The position numbers and the translations under genes are program-made. Of a stretch of 32,861 bases of DNA, positions 14,789-22,501 are shown piece by piece. Below the pieces are notes generated by a model. The model saw only the letters and a program-made list of their open reading frames with translations, did no database searches and was not told where the DNA came from. The DNA is from Fibrobacter succinogenes. GTDB lineage: Bacteria > Fibrobacterota > Fibrobacteria > Fibrobacterales > Fibrobacteraceae. The stretch covers positions 1 through 32,861 of the forward strand of contig CADAWC010000040.1 of assembly GCA_902791475.1 (NCBI GenBank), in the 5' to 3' direction. Positions within the stretch are counted from its first letter, which is position 1; each line of letters starts with the position of its first letter.

Positions 14789-14872
14789 TTAGCCGTAAAC
14801 AAAGCCAAGGACAATAGCAATCAGTGAAAAAATCACAACCTGCCGTAAAACAACGATGTCTTCTTTCTGCAT
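14789..14872 (-). CDS. 27-aa single-span membrane peptide
   Basis: A short reading frame with start ATG 14872 preceded at 6 nt by AGAGG. The peptide begins MQKEDIVVLRQVV and continues IFSLIAIVLGFVYG, i.e. a short polar N-terminus and about 17 consecutive hydrophobic residues, a typical small membrane protein. It has a promoter-like sequence about 100 nt upstream (14975-15002) and its own terminator 30 nt after the stop. Independent transcription signals and a good ribosome site make it a credible gene. No homologue is recognised, and function is unknown. Confidence 0.6.
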   Translation of the reverse strand: MQKEDIVVLRQVVIFSLIAIVLGFVYG

Positions 14873-14974
14873 AGCTACCTCTCTGTTTTTCTGTTCCCTA
14901 AATTAAATTTTTAGAGAGCGAACCGTACCGATGTAAGAAAAACATCATTTTTACAAAAATAATCCGTGATAAAC

Positions 14975-15002
14975 ATCATACACCATATTGTCAATTCGTC
15001 AA
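14975..15002 (-). promoter_or_regulatory. Promoter of the 27-aa peptide gene
   Basis: Minus strand -35 TTGACG (14997-15002), 16-nt spacer, -10 TATGAT (14975-14980), leaving a leader of about 95 nt. A second TTGACA overlaps within the spacer, so the exact -35 is uncertain. Confidence 0.5.
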
Positions 15003-15065
15003 TAAAACTTCAAAAAAAACGTCCCCATGACATTGTAAAAAATCTATTTCATAGTAGAGGCGGTT

Positions 15066-15917
15066 ATGTTAAATATTGACGAAATTGGCGATTACAGAGA
15101 TCTACTGAAAAATTTCTTCGTGCAGAAGAAATTGGAGTTTCCGCTATTTTCCTATAAGATGATGGGACAAAAACTTGGACTCGAAACGAGCCAGGTTTTC
15201 CGTGTATTGAATAAGGAATCCCACCTCCCCGCGCAGAGTATCCCGCTCTCCAAAAAATTGCTCGGGCTCAAAGGTCGCGATGGGGAACTTTTTGAAATTT
15301 TGGTGGCCGCATCACGCACCAAATCCAAAGCTAAAAAAGACAAGCTTTACAAGATGGCACTCGCATTGCAAGACGTGAGCCTCCGCAAACTAAATTCCAA
15401 CGAAATTTTATTCCTCAGCCGCTGGTGGATACCCGTTGTCCGTTCGATTATCGAAATCAATGGCGGCAAGGCCGATGTCCGCACCTTGGTTAAGCAGATT
15501 ACGCCCGCCGTTTCCGAGGACCAGGTGAAAGAAGCCATTCGAGTCTTGAAAGAACTCAAGATGATTACGCCGCTCGCCTCCGAGCGCTACGCCGTTTCGA
15601 CCGTCAATTTTACATCGGCAGGAGCAACCAAAGTTACCGCCATTCGCAGTTACCAGAACCAGCTGCTGACGCTTGCACAAAACGCACTCGTCAACATTCC
15701 GCCGAGCGAGCGCAACATTTCATCAGTTCTCGCTTGCGTTGATGACGAATGCTTAGAAGACCTCGTCGAGATGACTTGCGAATTTCGCAGACAAGTTCAA
15801 AAACGCGTTGCCGAAGTTGCAGAACCCAAGAAGGTCATGCAGTTCATTTTCTCGCTGTACCCTGTCGCCGATATTTCGGACAAAGAAACAACAAAAGAAA
15901 AAGCGAGGATAGCATGA
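15066..15917 (+). CDS. TIGR02147-family protein (Fibrobacter paralogous family)
   Basis: A 283-aa cytoplasmic protein. The N-terminal DYRDLLKNFFVQKK and SYKMMGQKLGLETSQVFRVLN resemble a helix-turn-helix start of the TIGR02147/DUF4423 family, followed by the conserved FEILVAASRTKSKAKKDKL region and a C-terminal winged-helix-like part (VRTLVKQITPAVSEDQVKEA, then VLKELKMI). Family members are numerous in Fibrobacter and usually sit next to a lipoprotein or secreted-protein gene, as here, where the stop overlaps the next ATG. A regulatory role is inferred; no biochemistry is known to me. Ribosome site AGAGGCGG. Confidence 0.88.
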   Translation: MLNIDEIGDYRDLLKNFFVQKKLEFPLFSYKMMGQKLGLETSQVFRVLNKESHLPAQSIPLSKKLLGLKGRDGELFEILVAASRTKSKAKKDKLYKMALALQDVSLRKLNSNEILFLSRWWIPVVRSIIEINGGKADVRTLVKQITPAVSEDQVKEAIRVLKELKMITPLASERYAVSTVNFTSAGATKVTAIRSYQNQLLTLAQNALVNIPPSERNISSVLACVDDECLEDLVEMTCEFRRQVQKRVAEVAEPKKVMQFIFSLYPVADISDKETTKEKARIA

Positions 15918-17482
15918 AAAGATTATTAGCATCTCTATCCTGTGTATTACTATTCGCCTGCTCCTCGGAAAAGAATCTCGCAGGCGCTAGCACCGTTGAA
16001 ACCGAAAACGCTTGCATCATCAACGTTGTAAACATCGATTCTAAACCGGCAGCCAACGTCGTCGCAAGGATCCGTCCGCTTTGGTACGTGGAAGGAGTTT
16101 CATCGGATTCCGCCGTCACGCAAAACAATATACAAGACGCAACATTAGAAGTCGCCGCAGATTCACTCGGCAACATCGTCATGGATTCCGTGAGTTTCGA
16201 AAAAGGCTACATCGAAATCATTGATGGCAATTCCGGCGTTTTCCAGGCAATTGCCTCTGGCGACTTAAAGAAGAATAAATTAACAACCATGCAAATGGAA
16301 GAACTCGGTTCCGTTACCGGCAAGGCAGAGCTCCCTGAAGGAACCGACTACGCCTGGGTCCAGATTTACGGCACCGATAAAATCGTAAAGACCAACAAAA
16401 ACGGCGAATTCACACTCGATTCACTCCCGCCTGCAAGCTACCAGATTCGAGCCATTTTGCCTGACGAACAAGAAACCATCGGCGAAGCCTCCATTACAAT
16501 TTCTGCTGGCGAAAAGAGCGATATCCAAGCGCTAGCAAAACCGACCCTCGAAAATGAACAATTAGAGCAATGGGCACATGTTCGCACCATTCCGCTTGAT
16601 TCTACAATCTCGGATTGGATGAAACCCATCGCAGAAACTACCGTTGTCTTTGTGCGATTAAACGAAACGAACTTCAACTTTAGCGAAGCCATGGCAAACG
16701 GGAACGACATCCGGTTCACAGACCAAAGCGGGAACCGACTCGATTTCAAGCGCGCTTTCTGGAACAGCACGACTCCAGACACTCCGCAGTCCGCAGAATT
16801 CCAAATCCGCATCGACGGCTCATCAAGCGTTGAAAACCTCGAAATGTACTGGGGCAAGACCGCCGCACTCGACGCAAGTGCAAACAACGATATCTGGGCA
16901 GACCTCCCCGACTCGCTCGTAAAAGCCATCCATTCCATCACGCTGATTGACTTCGAAAATCAAAAACTCGAATCCGCATTTGACTACGGCGACGGTCCGC
17001 GCGAATGGTACTTCCATCCACAAGACACAAACGTCACGACAACTCCCTCAAGCGAAAACGTCCAGGACGCCTTTGAATCCAGCAAGGAACGTGGCGGCTA
17101 CGTATTCCATTGGAAGAGCACTAGCAAAACAAGAGGCAAGTGGTCGATGATCGGCTCACGCGTAAGCCGCGTCCCATCTAGCCTAGAAGGCATCGATTCC
17201 ATCGCCTTCTACGCCAAAGGCAAGGGCGAGCTCGGTTTTGCGGTAGAAGTTCTCAACGAGCCGACCGGAAAAACAAAGTATGTGGACTATCTCGATTCCA
17301 CTTGGAAACGCTTCAGCTTTACACCAAGCGATTTTGTCGAAGGCGATGGCGAGTTCGGGAATATGGGATGGGATTTCGTCAAGCCGCGCGTCACGACTTT
17401 CACCATCTGGATTGTAGACGAAAGCGAAATGTGGATTGACGACGTTATTTTATACGGAGTAAACCGCGATAATTTCAACTAG
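15914..17482 (+). CDS. Lipoprotein with CnaB-like, DUF2341-like and carbohydrate-binding-like domains
   Basis: 522 aa from the ATG at 15914, which overlaps the preceding TGA (ATGA), implying translational coupling; GAGGAT precedes it. The signal peptide MKRLLASLSCVLLFACSS carries a lipobox with lipidated Cys16. After a low-complexity N-part, residues about 140-215 look like a carboxypeptidase-regulatory/CnaB-type fold (GSVTGKAELPEG, FTLDSLPPASYQIRAIL). Residues about 235-330 match a DUF2341-type sandwich (FVRLNETNFNFSEA followed by DIRFTDQSGN, YWGK). The last 150 residues resemble a CBM11-like galactose-binding fold (ends WIDDVILYGV). It is probably an outer-membrane surface protein that contacts polysaccharide; binding is inference. 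Confidence 0.78.
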   Translation: MKRLLASLSCVLLFACSSEKNLAGASTVETENACIINVVNIDSKPAANVVARIRPLWYVEGVSSDSAVTQNNIQDATLEVAADSLGNIVMDSVSFEKGYIEIIDGNSGVFQAIASGDLKKNKLTTMQMEELGSVTGKAELPEGTDYAWVQIYGTDKIVKTNKNGEFTLDSLPPASYQIRAILPDEQETIGEASITISAGEKSDIQALAKPTLENEQLEQWAHVRTIPLDSTISDWMKPIAETTVVFVRLNETNFNFSEAMANGNDIRFTDQSGNRLDFKRAFWNSTTPDTPQSAEFQIRIDGSSSVENLEMYWGKTAALDASANNDIWADLPDSLVKAIHSITLIDFENQKLESAFDYGDGPREWYFHPQDTNVTTTPSSENVQDAFESSKERGGYVFHWKSTSKTRGKWSMIGSRVSRVPSSLEGIDSIAFYAKGKGELGFAVEVLNEPTGKTKYVDYLDSTWKRFSFTPSDFVEGDGEFGNMGWDFVKPRVTTFTIWIVDESEMWIDDVILYGVNRDNFN

Positions 17483-17552
17483 TTATTAGTCATCAGTCAT
17501 TAGTTAATAGTTATTGGTTGAAGCTAATGACTATTGACCATTGACTATTGAC
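17483..17552. repeat. Heptanucleotide tandem repeat array with inverted half
   Basis: Ten consecutive 7-nt units directly follow the stop codon: TTATTAG, TCATCAG, TCATTAG, TTAATAG, TTATTGG, TTGAAGC, TAATGAC, TATTGAC, CATTGAC, TATTGAC. The last four are reverse complements of the forward consensus, so GTCATTAG (17496-17503) pairs with CTAATGAC (17524-17531). Similar 7-nt arrays occur at 19946-19975 and 26064-26105. Confidence 0.75.
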
Positions 17553-17558
17553 TAAGTA

Positions 17559-17882
17559 TCAAATGTCTTTCCCGCTTTTTGCAAGGAAGGCAAGCAAAAT
17601 AAAACAGCCCGCGACCACCCCAATCAACGGGAGGTCCGAAAGCTCGCGCAGCACCATGCGCAAAAGGCGCACCATCTGTGAACTCGCAAAAGCATACCCC
17701 ACGCTGCACAGCACAACAAACAGTGCAAAGCGCCCGATGAACGGAATGCTTTTCGTGATGCGCTTGAAATAGTTATTGATGCAGGCGCCATAGAGCATCA
17801 AAAGCGTTGCAATCAGCCCGACCGAAATTGAATTCAAATGGGCTCTCAAAAAATTCGCGAACTGGTGAATATAAGGTTGCAT
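17559..17882 (-). CDS. DUF3392-family small inner-membrane protein
   Basis: A 107-aa protein with three or more hydrophobic spans: SVGLIATLLMLYGACINNYFKR, FIGRFALFVVLCSVGYAFAS and LPLIGVVAGCFILLAFLAKSG. The YGxxINxxxKR motif, the central RFxxFVxLCxxGYxF block and the final span match my memory of DUF3392 (PF11872). Function unknown. It lies 12 nt after the coaE stop on the same strand, so it is likely the last gene of the EamA-coaE operon. Confidence 0.75.
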   Translation of the reverse strand: MQPYIHQFANFLRAHLNSISVGLIATLLMLYGACINNYFKRITKSIPFIGRFALFVVLCSVGYAFASSQMVRLLRMVLRELSDLPLIGVVAGCFILLAFLAKSGKDI

Positions 17883-17894
17883 AATTCCAATAAA

Positions 17895-18536
17895 TTAGTG
17901 TAAGTCTCTTAGTAGTTCATCAAGCTGCTGTTCCACGTGCAATTTGTCGCCATCGTTCATGATTGTGCGAATCCGCTTGCCCGGGAAAAGTTCTGGTGCG
18001 CAGGCGCCACGCTGATTTTCAATACGGCGTTTAGCATCGCTTTCGCTGAGGCCACGCAGCACCAGGCGTTCCAAGCGAGCACTTTCAGGGGCATCGATGA
18101 TCCAGATTTCGTCAAGCATTTTTACAAGCTCGGGCGCACGCGAGAAAAGCGCAGCCTCCACGAACCGGCACTTGTCCGCGGCTCTCGTCAACTGCATGGC
18201 ATTTTCTTTAGGACAGTCCGCATCATTCCCTGCATCCTCAGCAAAAAAATTTGCAACAGCAAGGTTTAAGTACGGGTAAACAATCTGCTCCAACTTCACG
18301 CGGGCATTAGCATCCGCAAAAACGCGATCTGCAATCAGCGCGCTATTCACGCCCGTCGGCGTCAAGCATTCTTCGCCAAAGTACGCCGCCATTTCAGCGC
18401 GCAGCCCCGCCGAGTCGCGATAAAGTTCATGCACTTTGCAATCGGCGTCAAGCACCTGGAAATTACGTGCACGTAGCAACCGTCCCATAAAGGACTTGCC
18501 TGCACCTATCGAACCCGTAATTCCAATCTTTAGCAT
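17895..18536 (-). CDS. coaE: Dephospho-CoA kinase
   Basis: A 213-aa cytoplasmic kinase catalysing the last step of coenzyme A synthesis, ATP-dependent phosphorylation of the ribose 3'-OH of dephospho-CoA. The P-loop is G8-SIGAGKS, followed by the D-A-D motif in VLDADCKVHELY. LEQIVYPYLN corresponds to the LExxxHP segment (the usual His is Tyr here), and ESARLERLVLRGLSESDAKRRIENQ is the lid region with conserved Arg. Length is typical. A 15-residue Cys/Asp-containing insertion (EDAGNDADCPKEN) precedes the VEAALF strand (usually VPLLFE). Three bases separate it from the upstream transporter gene. Confidence 0.93.
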   Translation of the reverse strand: MLKIGITGSIGAGKSFMGRLLRARNFQVLDADCKVHELYRDSAGLRAEMAAYFGEECLTPTGVNSALIADRVFADANARVKLEQIVYPYLNLAVANFFAEDAGNDADCPKENAMQLTRAADKCRFVEAALFSRAPELVKMLDEIWIIDAPESARLERLVLRGLSESDAKRRIENQRGACAPELFPGKRIRTIMNDGDKLHVEQQLDELLRDLH

Positions 18537-18539
18537 ATA

Positions 18540-19409
18540 TTACCGTCCGAGCGAAATCAGGCACAAGCCAATGACCACGCCCAACATTGCAAAAAACTTC
18601 GTCTTGCTCTTGCGTTCCTTGAATATAAGAATTCCCGCCAAGAAGCTGATGAACACACTCGAACGACGCAGCACCGTAATGATAGAAATCAACGCATCCG
18701 AATCGCTCACCGCCAAAAAATAGCAACGGTCTGCAATAATCAACAGCGCCGCCACCGCCAAGAACGACCAACGGAACTGAAACGGAGTCGTCTTTTTACG
18801 CGTCGGGTACCACGTGAACATAGTCGTCAAGAACTGCACCACGCACATGTAAATGCTGAACCAAACCTGAACCGTCAACGGCTCAAAATTCATGCGCTGC
18901 AAAATCAGCTTATCGTAAATACCGCTGCACGCCGCAAGAATCGTCCCGAGTAGCATCGCCACGACCCAGCCGTTGCTAAAGAAATGCCCCATTTCCTTGC
19001 GGCCCGCAAGCGATAGTCCGATGTACGAACAAACGCAAACTGCAATACCCACCCACTGCATCACCTGCGGACGCTCGCCCAAAAAGCCAACCGCAATCAT
19101 GATTGTAAACAAAGGAGCTAGCGCACGAATCGTCGTCGAGATGCTGAGCGGCATGTGCGCAATCGCGCTGTACGTGAAAAGCCAGCTCCCGCCGACAATC
19201 ACCGACTTCACCATCAAAAACAGGTGGTCATGCAAAGTCAGCGGCTCGCAATGCCCAGACAAAAGTACCGGCAACATCAAAAGCGCGTAAAAAACGCTGC
19301 AGAGCAAAAGTACCGGACGGACAGCGTTATCCTGCACCGATTTCTTCTTAGCCAAGTCGTAAAAGCCAAGAAAAACCGCCGAAGCAAAAGCCAATATTAA
19401 CCATGACAT
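18540..19409 (-). CDS. EamA/DMT-family membrane transporter
   Basis: A 289-aa protein with ten hydrophobic spans in two EamA halves. The first half ends STTIRALAPLFTIMIAVGFLGERP, with the conserved P and GERP motif; the second repeats as IISIITVLRRSSVFISFLAG and FKERKS. DMT exporters move small metabolites or amino acids across the inner membrane; substrate is unknown. It is the first gene of the run EamA-coaE-DUF3392 and diverges from mscL. Confidence 0.85.
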   Translation of the reverse strand: MSWLILAFASAVFLGFYDLAKKKSVQDNAVRPVLLLCSVFYALLMLPVLLSGHCEPLTLHDHLFLMVKSVIVGGSWLFTYSAIAHMPLSISTTIRALAPLFTIMIAVGFLGERPQVMQWVGIAVCVCSYIGLSLAGRKEMGHFFSNGWVVAMLLGTILAACSGIYDKLILQRMNFEPLTVQVWFSIYMCVVQFLTTMFTWYPTRKKTTPFQFRWSFLAVAALLIIADRCYFLAVSDSDALISIITVLRRSSVFISFLAGILIFKERKSKTKFFAMLGVVIGLCLISLGR

Positions 19410-19497
19410 AACGCGCCAAATTTAAAAATTGCTAGCCAATAATCAAAGGTTTTTCCTATTATTTAATAACGTTAAACAACCCAACAAGGAGAAAGAA

Positions 19498-19947
19498 ATG
19501 GGAATCAAAAACAAAGCAGCTTCACTCATTGAAGAATTCAAGGCGTTCGCCTTCAAGGGCAACATCGTCGACATGGCCATCGGTATCATCATCGGTGCCG
19601 CCTTCGGTAAAATCGTCAACTCCTTCGTGAACGACATCGTCATGCCGCTCGTCACTGCAGTCATTGCCAAGTGCGGCGGCCAGAACGCAGGCGAAGGCAT
19701 CAAGACGCTCGTCTACACGACCTCCGAAGGCATCGCCATTCCGTACGGCACGTTCATCGGTGAAGTCCTGAACTTCCTCATCGTCGCATTCGCCGTGTTC
19801 CTCATGATGAAGAAATTCCTCGGCTTTATGCAGAACATGCGCAAGAAGAAAGCTGAAGAAGCAGCCGCAGCTCCAGCAGCACCTCCGGCACCGAGCGCCG
19901 AAGAAAAGCTCCTCACCGAAATTCGTGATTTGCTGAAGAATAAATAA
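19498..19947 (+). CDS. mscL: Large-conductance mechanosensitive channel
   Basis: 149 aa from ATG 19498, preceded by AAGGAG. The N-terminal FKAFAFKGNIVDMAIGIIIGAAFGKIVNSFVNDIVMPL is the hallmark MscL first transmembrane helix (FxxRGNxxDLAVGVIIGxAF). After the periplasmic loop (VYTTSEGIAIPYG) the second helix FLIVAFAVFLMMK follows, then a KKK segment, an Ala/Pro-rich linker and the cytoplasmic helix EEKLLTEIRDLLK. It forms a homopentameric pore that opens on hypo-osmotic shock. The Ala/Pro linker is longer than in the E. coli protein. Confidence 0.96.
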   Translation: MGIKNKAASLIEEFKAFAFKGNIVDMAIGIIIGAAFGKIVNSFVNDIVMPLVTAVIAKCGGQNAGEGIKTLVYTTSEGIAIPYGTFIGEVLNFLIVAFAVFLMMKKFLGFMQNMRKKKAEEAAAAPAAPPAPSAEEKLLTEIRDLLKNK

Positions 19948-19975
19948 GTAGTCGGTAGACTGTAGGAAGTAGACA
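19946..19975. repeat. Heptanucleotide-period repeat after mscL stop
   Basis: GTAG recurs at 19948, 19955, 19962 and 19969, exactly 7 nt apart, starting within the stop codon region. Same period and location type as the arrays at 17483 and 26064 but a different consensus. Confidence 0.6.
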
Positions 19976-20004
19976 GAAAAGCAATCGCAAATTTTTTGTT
20001 TACT

Positions 20005-20032
20005 GAGGTAGGGGGAGGCCTCCCCCTACCTC
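20005..20032. repeat. Perfect 28-bp palindrome
   Basis: The sequence from 20005 to 20032 equals its own reverse complement (GAGGTAGGGGGAGG followed by its complement, centre AGGCCT). No spacer, so it could extrude a cruciform or form a tight RNA hairpin. Confidence 0.8.
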
Positions 20033-20046
20033 GCACGACGTTGCTC

Positions 20047-20082
20047 GCTACCCCTTCTAGCGGGGACACCCCGCAACGCCCC
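20047..20082. repeat. Intergenic dispersed element, copy B
   Basis: CGCTACCCCTT followed after a few bases by GGGGACACCCC and then a CGCCCC tail. It matches the segment at about 961-996 and, like that copy, follows a palindrome. Confidence 0.5.
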
Positions 20083-20087
20083 GGTGC

Positions 20088-20120
20088 AAAAAAAACGCGC
20101 AAACCCTTGCGCGTTTTTTT
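20088..20120. terminator. Bidirectional intrinsic terminator between mscL and recF
   Basis: AACGCGCAA/TTGCGCGTT forms a perfect stem (20089-20102 with 20107-20120, up to 14 bp including the A/T runs) with a 4-nt loop. It has a T-run on the plus strand and an A-run on the left, so it works for mscL and for the convergent recF operon. Confidence 0.9.
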
Positions 20121-20124
20121 GTAT

Positions 20125-20212
20125 TGTCATGCCCGCCTACCTGTCCTCGCTTGACGGGGACGAGCGGGCATCACCTTCTTGAAAGGAGATTCCCGCTTTC
20201 GCGGGAATGACA
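20125..20212. repeat. REP/MITE-like composite palindromic element
   Basis: Bounded by TGTCAT (20125-20130) and ATGACA (20207-20212), an inverted pair. Inside are ATGCCCGC (20129-20136)/GCGGGCAT (20164-20171) enclosing an inner stem GTCCTCG/CGGGGAC, and a second hairpin ATTCCCGC (20189-20196)/GCGGGAAT (20201-20208). No coding potential. It lies between convergent operons. Confidence 0.55.
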
Positions 20213-20219
20213 TAAAGAT

Positions 20220-21455
20220 TTAAATTTTCAATTCAAACATTGCATCCGCCTTAAACGGCAGATCTTCCGACTGCGGCGTCGCAATCACGACCTGGCATTC
20301 CTTTTCGCGAATGAGCGATGCCACCGCATCACGGCGATTCACATCGAGCTCGGCGAAAATATCATCCAAAAGTAAAATCGGTTTCGTCAAATAGCGTGAT
20401 GCCACATCGACCGCCGCAAAACGCATCGCGACCGCCGCCGAACGGCATTGCCCCTGCGACCCGACAGAACGCATCTCGTAGCCCGAAGCACACAGAGCCA
20501 AGTCGTCACGGTGCGGCCCCGCCATTGTCATTCCCTGCAAGCGTTCCACAAATTCCAAATCCGCTAGTTTTCGCGCAAACGCATTCCGCAGCATGTCTTC
20601 GCTCACGACATCCGAGCCGTCCGCCGCACTCCCGGCGACATTCCCAGAACCGTTCGCAAAACATTCCGCGCACTCCCCGCTAGCACTCATCGCGCCCGCC
20701 GGAATTTCATCCATCATCTCATCCGACAGCGGGTCCGCCGCATCCAGCGCATCCAGCGTCTTGAGAATCGAGCTTTTGTAAGCGCAAGTGATCTCATCCA
20801 CCCCGCCCGAAAGCTTGCGATAGTACCGCGTGATAATTTCCGAGACTTCTTTCGAAAGTGCAATTCGCGCCGCCCAAAGCTTTGCGCCAAGTTCAATCAG
20901 CTGTTGCGTGAGCACACGGAACAAGTCCTCTCCGCCAACCGCAGCGCCATTCTGTTTAAACTCCTTGAGCCACTTGTTACGCTGTTGCAGCACGCGCTTG
21001 TAATTGCGCAACACTAAAGAATTTGCAGAAGAACGGAAACAGAGAATTTCATCGAGCCAATGCCTGCGCACATCAGGTCCACCTCGCAAAAGCTCAATGT
21101 CCGAAGGCTGCATAATCACCGCCGGGCACGTCCCGAAAAACGCAGTCGGAGACTTAAGCGATTCACCGTTTTCACGAACCTCGCTCCCGCGAGAAAACAC
21201 GCGAAGCGCTCGCTTCCGCTCGCGCCCCTCATCTTCAAATTCACCGCGCAGAATCAGTTCGTTCTGCTTCCATGTAATCAGTTCACGCAAATCACGCGAC
21301 CGAAACGAGAATCCCTGCGCAAGCAAATAAATCGACTCCAAAATCGTCGTCTTGCCGCAGCCATTCGGTCCGCAAATCACATTGATGTGAGCATCGAAGT
21401 TGCAGTCCATCGATTCTAGACTGCGCACCTTCGAAATGAACACTTTAGAGATCAA
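20220..21455 (-). CDS. recF: DNA replication and repair ATPase RecF
   Basis: About 411 aa from TTG 21455, chosen because it overlaps the upstream TGA (TTGA), has GGGGA 8 nt upstream, and gives the usual short lead (ISKVFISKVRSLE) before the P-loop GPNGCGKTT at about 29-37. A TTG at 21494 would add 13 residues. GPHRDDLALCASG and SQGQCRSAAVAMRFA match the RecF signature, and ILLLDDIFAELD is Walker B. RecF loads RecA at gaps with RecO/RecR. An acidic, low-complexity stretch (PLSDEMMDEIPAGAMSASGE to about SAADGSDVVSE) is inserted before the C-terminal lobe. Unusually, it is last in an envelope-gene operon rather than next to dnaN. Confidence 0.93.
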   Translation of the reverse strand: MISKVFISKVRSLESMDCNFDAHINVICGPNGCGKTTILESIYLLAQGFSFRSRDLRELITWKQNELILRGEFEDEGRERKRALRVFSRGSEVRENGESLKSPTAFFGTCPAVIMQPSDIELLRGGPDVRRHWLDEILCFRSSANSLVLRNYKRVLQQRNKWLKEFKQNGAAVGGEDLFRVLTQQLIELGAKLWAARIALSKEVSEIITRYYRKLSGGVDEITCAYKSSILKTLDALDAADPLSDEMMDEIPAGAMSASGECAECFANGSGNVAGSAADGSDVVSEDMLRNAFARKLADLEFVERLQGMTMAGPHRDDLALCASGYEMRSVGSQGQCRSAAVAMRFAAVDVASRYLTKPILLLDDIFAELDVNRRDAVASLIREKECQVVIATPQSEDLPFKADAMFELKI

Positions 21456-22501
21456 GGAATGTATCCCCGCAAGCCAAGACTGAACGGAGACCAAATTCCC
21501 GCACTCGTTTCGTAAAGGAACGCATAGTTCACTTCAATCGGGAACCTTCTCCTACCCACGCGAATTTCAAACTTGTAGCCAGCACCGAGCATCCAGTTCA
21601 AATCGTCCATACCCACGCGGAACGTCGCATTAGGAATAGCCTCGCATTCAAAACCGACGCGACCAGTCCAAACATGAAGCTGCGGGTCAAAAGCCAAAAG
21701 CGTATCAGCAACCTGGTAGTCAATCGCTTCCATCCAAGCATAAACAGGCTTGCCCATAATCTTAGAACGGTAGCCAAGACCTATCTGCAACACCTTCGGA
21801 CGCACGCCTTCCGTCGAGCTCAATGTATTATCACGGCTCGGGTTTTTCGTCCATTTTGCAGACAAGTTCTTACTAAAGCTCAAGTTGCGAATAACCACAG
21901 AAGAAGACCACTTTTCGTTCCACTGGCGGAACCAAGCCAAGTTAATCGTCACCGGGCTGCGGAAGGAATCTTCCATCTCGATGCCTTCGAAATATTGAGC
22001 CACATCCAAATTATCATAGCTCATAGAAAGCGAAAGACCGAAAGCATCCTGTCGTGTGGCGCGGTAGGCAAAGCCTAAGTAGAACATCGAGAAGAACGGT
22101 TTCGCCGTACCCATCGTTTCGTCGTCATCGTCAATCACTTTAAAATCGCGGTCACCGCGGTAAAGCATGGCAAAACCGACACCCATGCGCTTACCGACCT
22201 TGCCTTCAACGCCAAAGGCGCCACCCAGACGGTCCAAGTCTCGCTTTTCAACGTTCAACGTGTATCCAATATCCTCGCGGAAACCAAGCAAAGCGGGGTT
22301 CCAGAAAGCGCCCGGCATAGAAGCCGTATCCGCAGAACCCGTATTGCCACGGCCCAGTTCACGGACTCCACCGCCCATACGTTCGACAAAGCCATCAAAA
22401 CCGCCAAGCTCAGACTTTTTCGTAAAGCCAAGCGCCATCGCCGAAGAAGCAAAAGCACCCACTGCCAAAGCTGTAACTACAAGATTCTTAAACTTAATCA
22501 T
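21452..22501 (-). CDS. Outer-membrane beta-barrel protein, PorV/FadL-like
   Basis: A 349-aa protein with signal peptide MIKFKNLVVTALAVGAFASS-AMA. The mature start FVERMGGGVRELGRGNTGSA followed by DTASMPGAFWNPALLGF resembles the PorV/PorQ and UPF0164-type barrels in which a glycine-rich stretch and an N-P-A-L/A motif open the barrel. Alternating aromatic/hydrophobic strands fill the rest (e.g. INLAWFRQW, VLQIGLGYRS, FRVGMDDLNWMLGAGY). The start ATG overlaps the stop of the upstream gene (ATGA). Its likely role is an outer-membrane barrel coupled to secretion or transport; the precise role is unknown. Confidence 0.75.
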   Translation of the reverse strand: MIKFKNLVVTALAVGAFASSAMALGFTKKSELGGFDGFVERMGGGVRELGRGNTGSADTASMPGAFWNPALLGFREDIGYTLNVEKRDLDRLGGAFGVEGKVGKRMGVGFAMLYRGDRDFKVIDDDDETMGTAKPFFSMFYLGFAYRATRQDAFGLSLSMSYDNLDVAQYFEGIEMEDSFRSPVTINLAWFRQWNEKWSSSVVIRNLSFSKNLSAKWTKNPSRDNTLSSTEGVRPKVLQIGLGYRSKIMGKPVYAWMEAIDYQVADTLLAFDPQLHVWTGRVGFECEAIPNATFRVGMDDLNWMLGAGYKFEIRVGRRRFPIEVNYAFLYETSAGIWSPFSLGLRGYIP

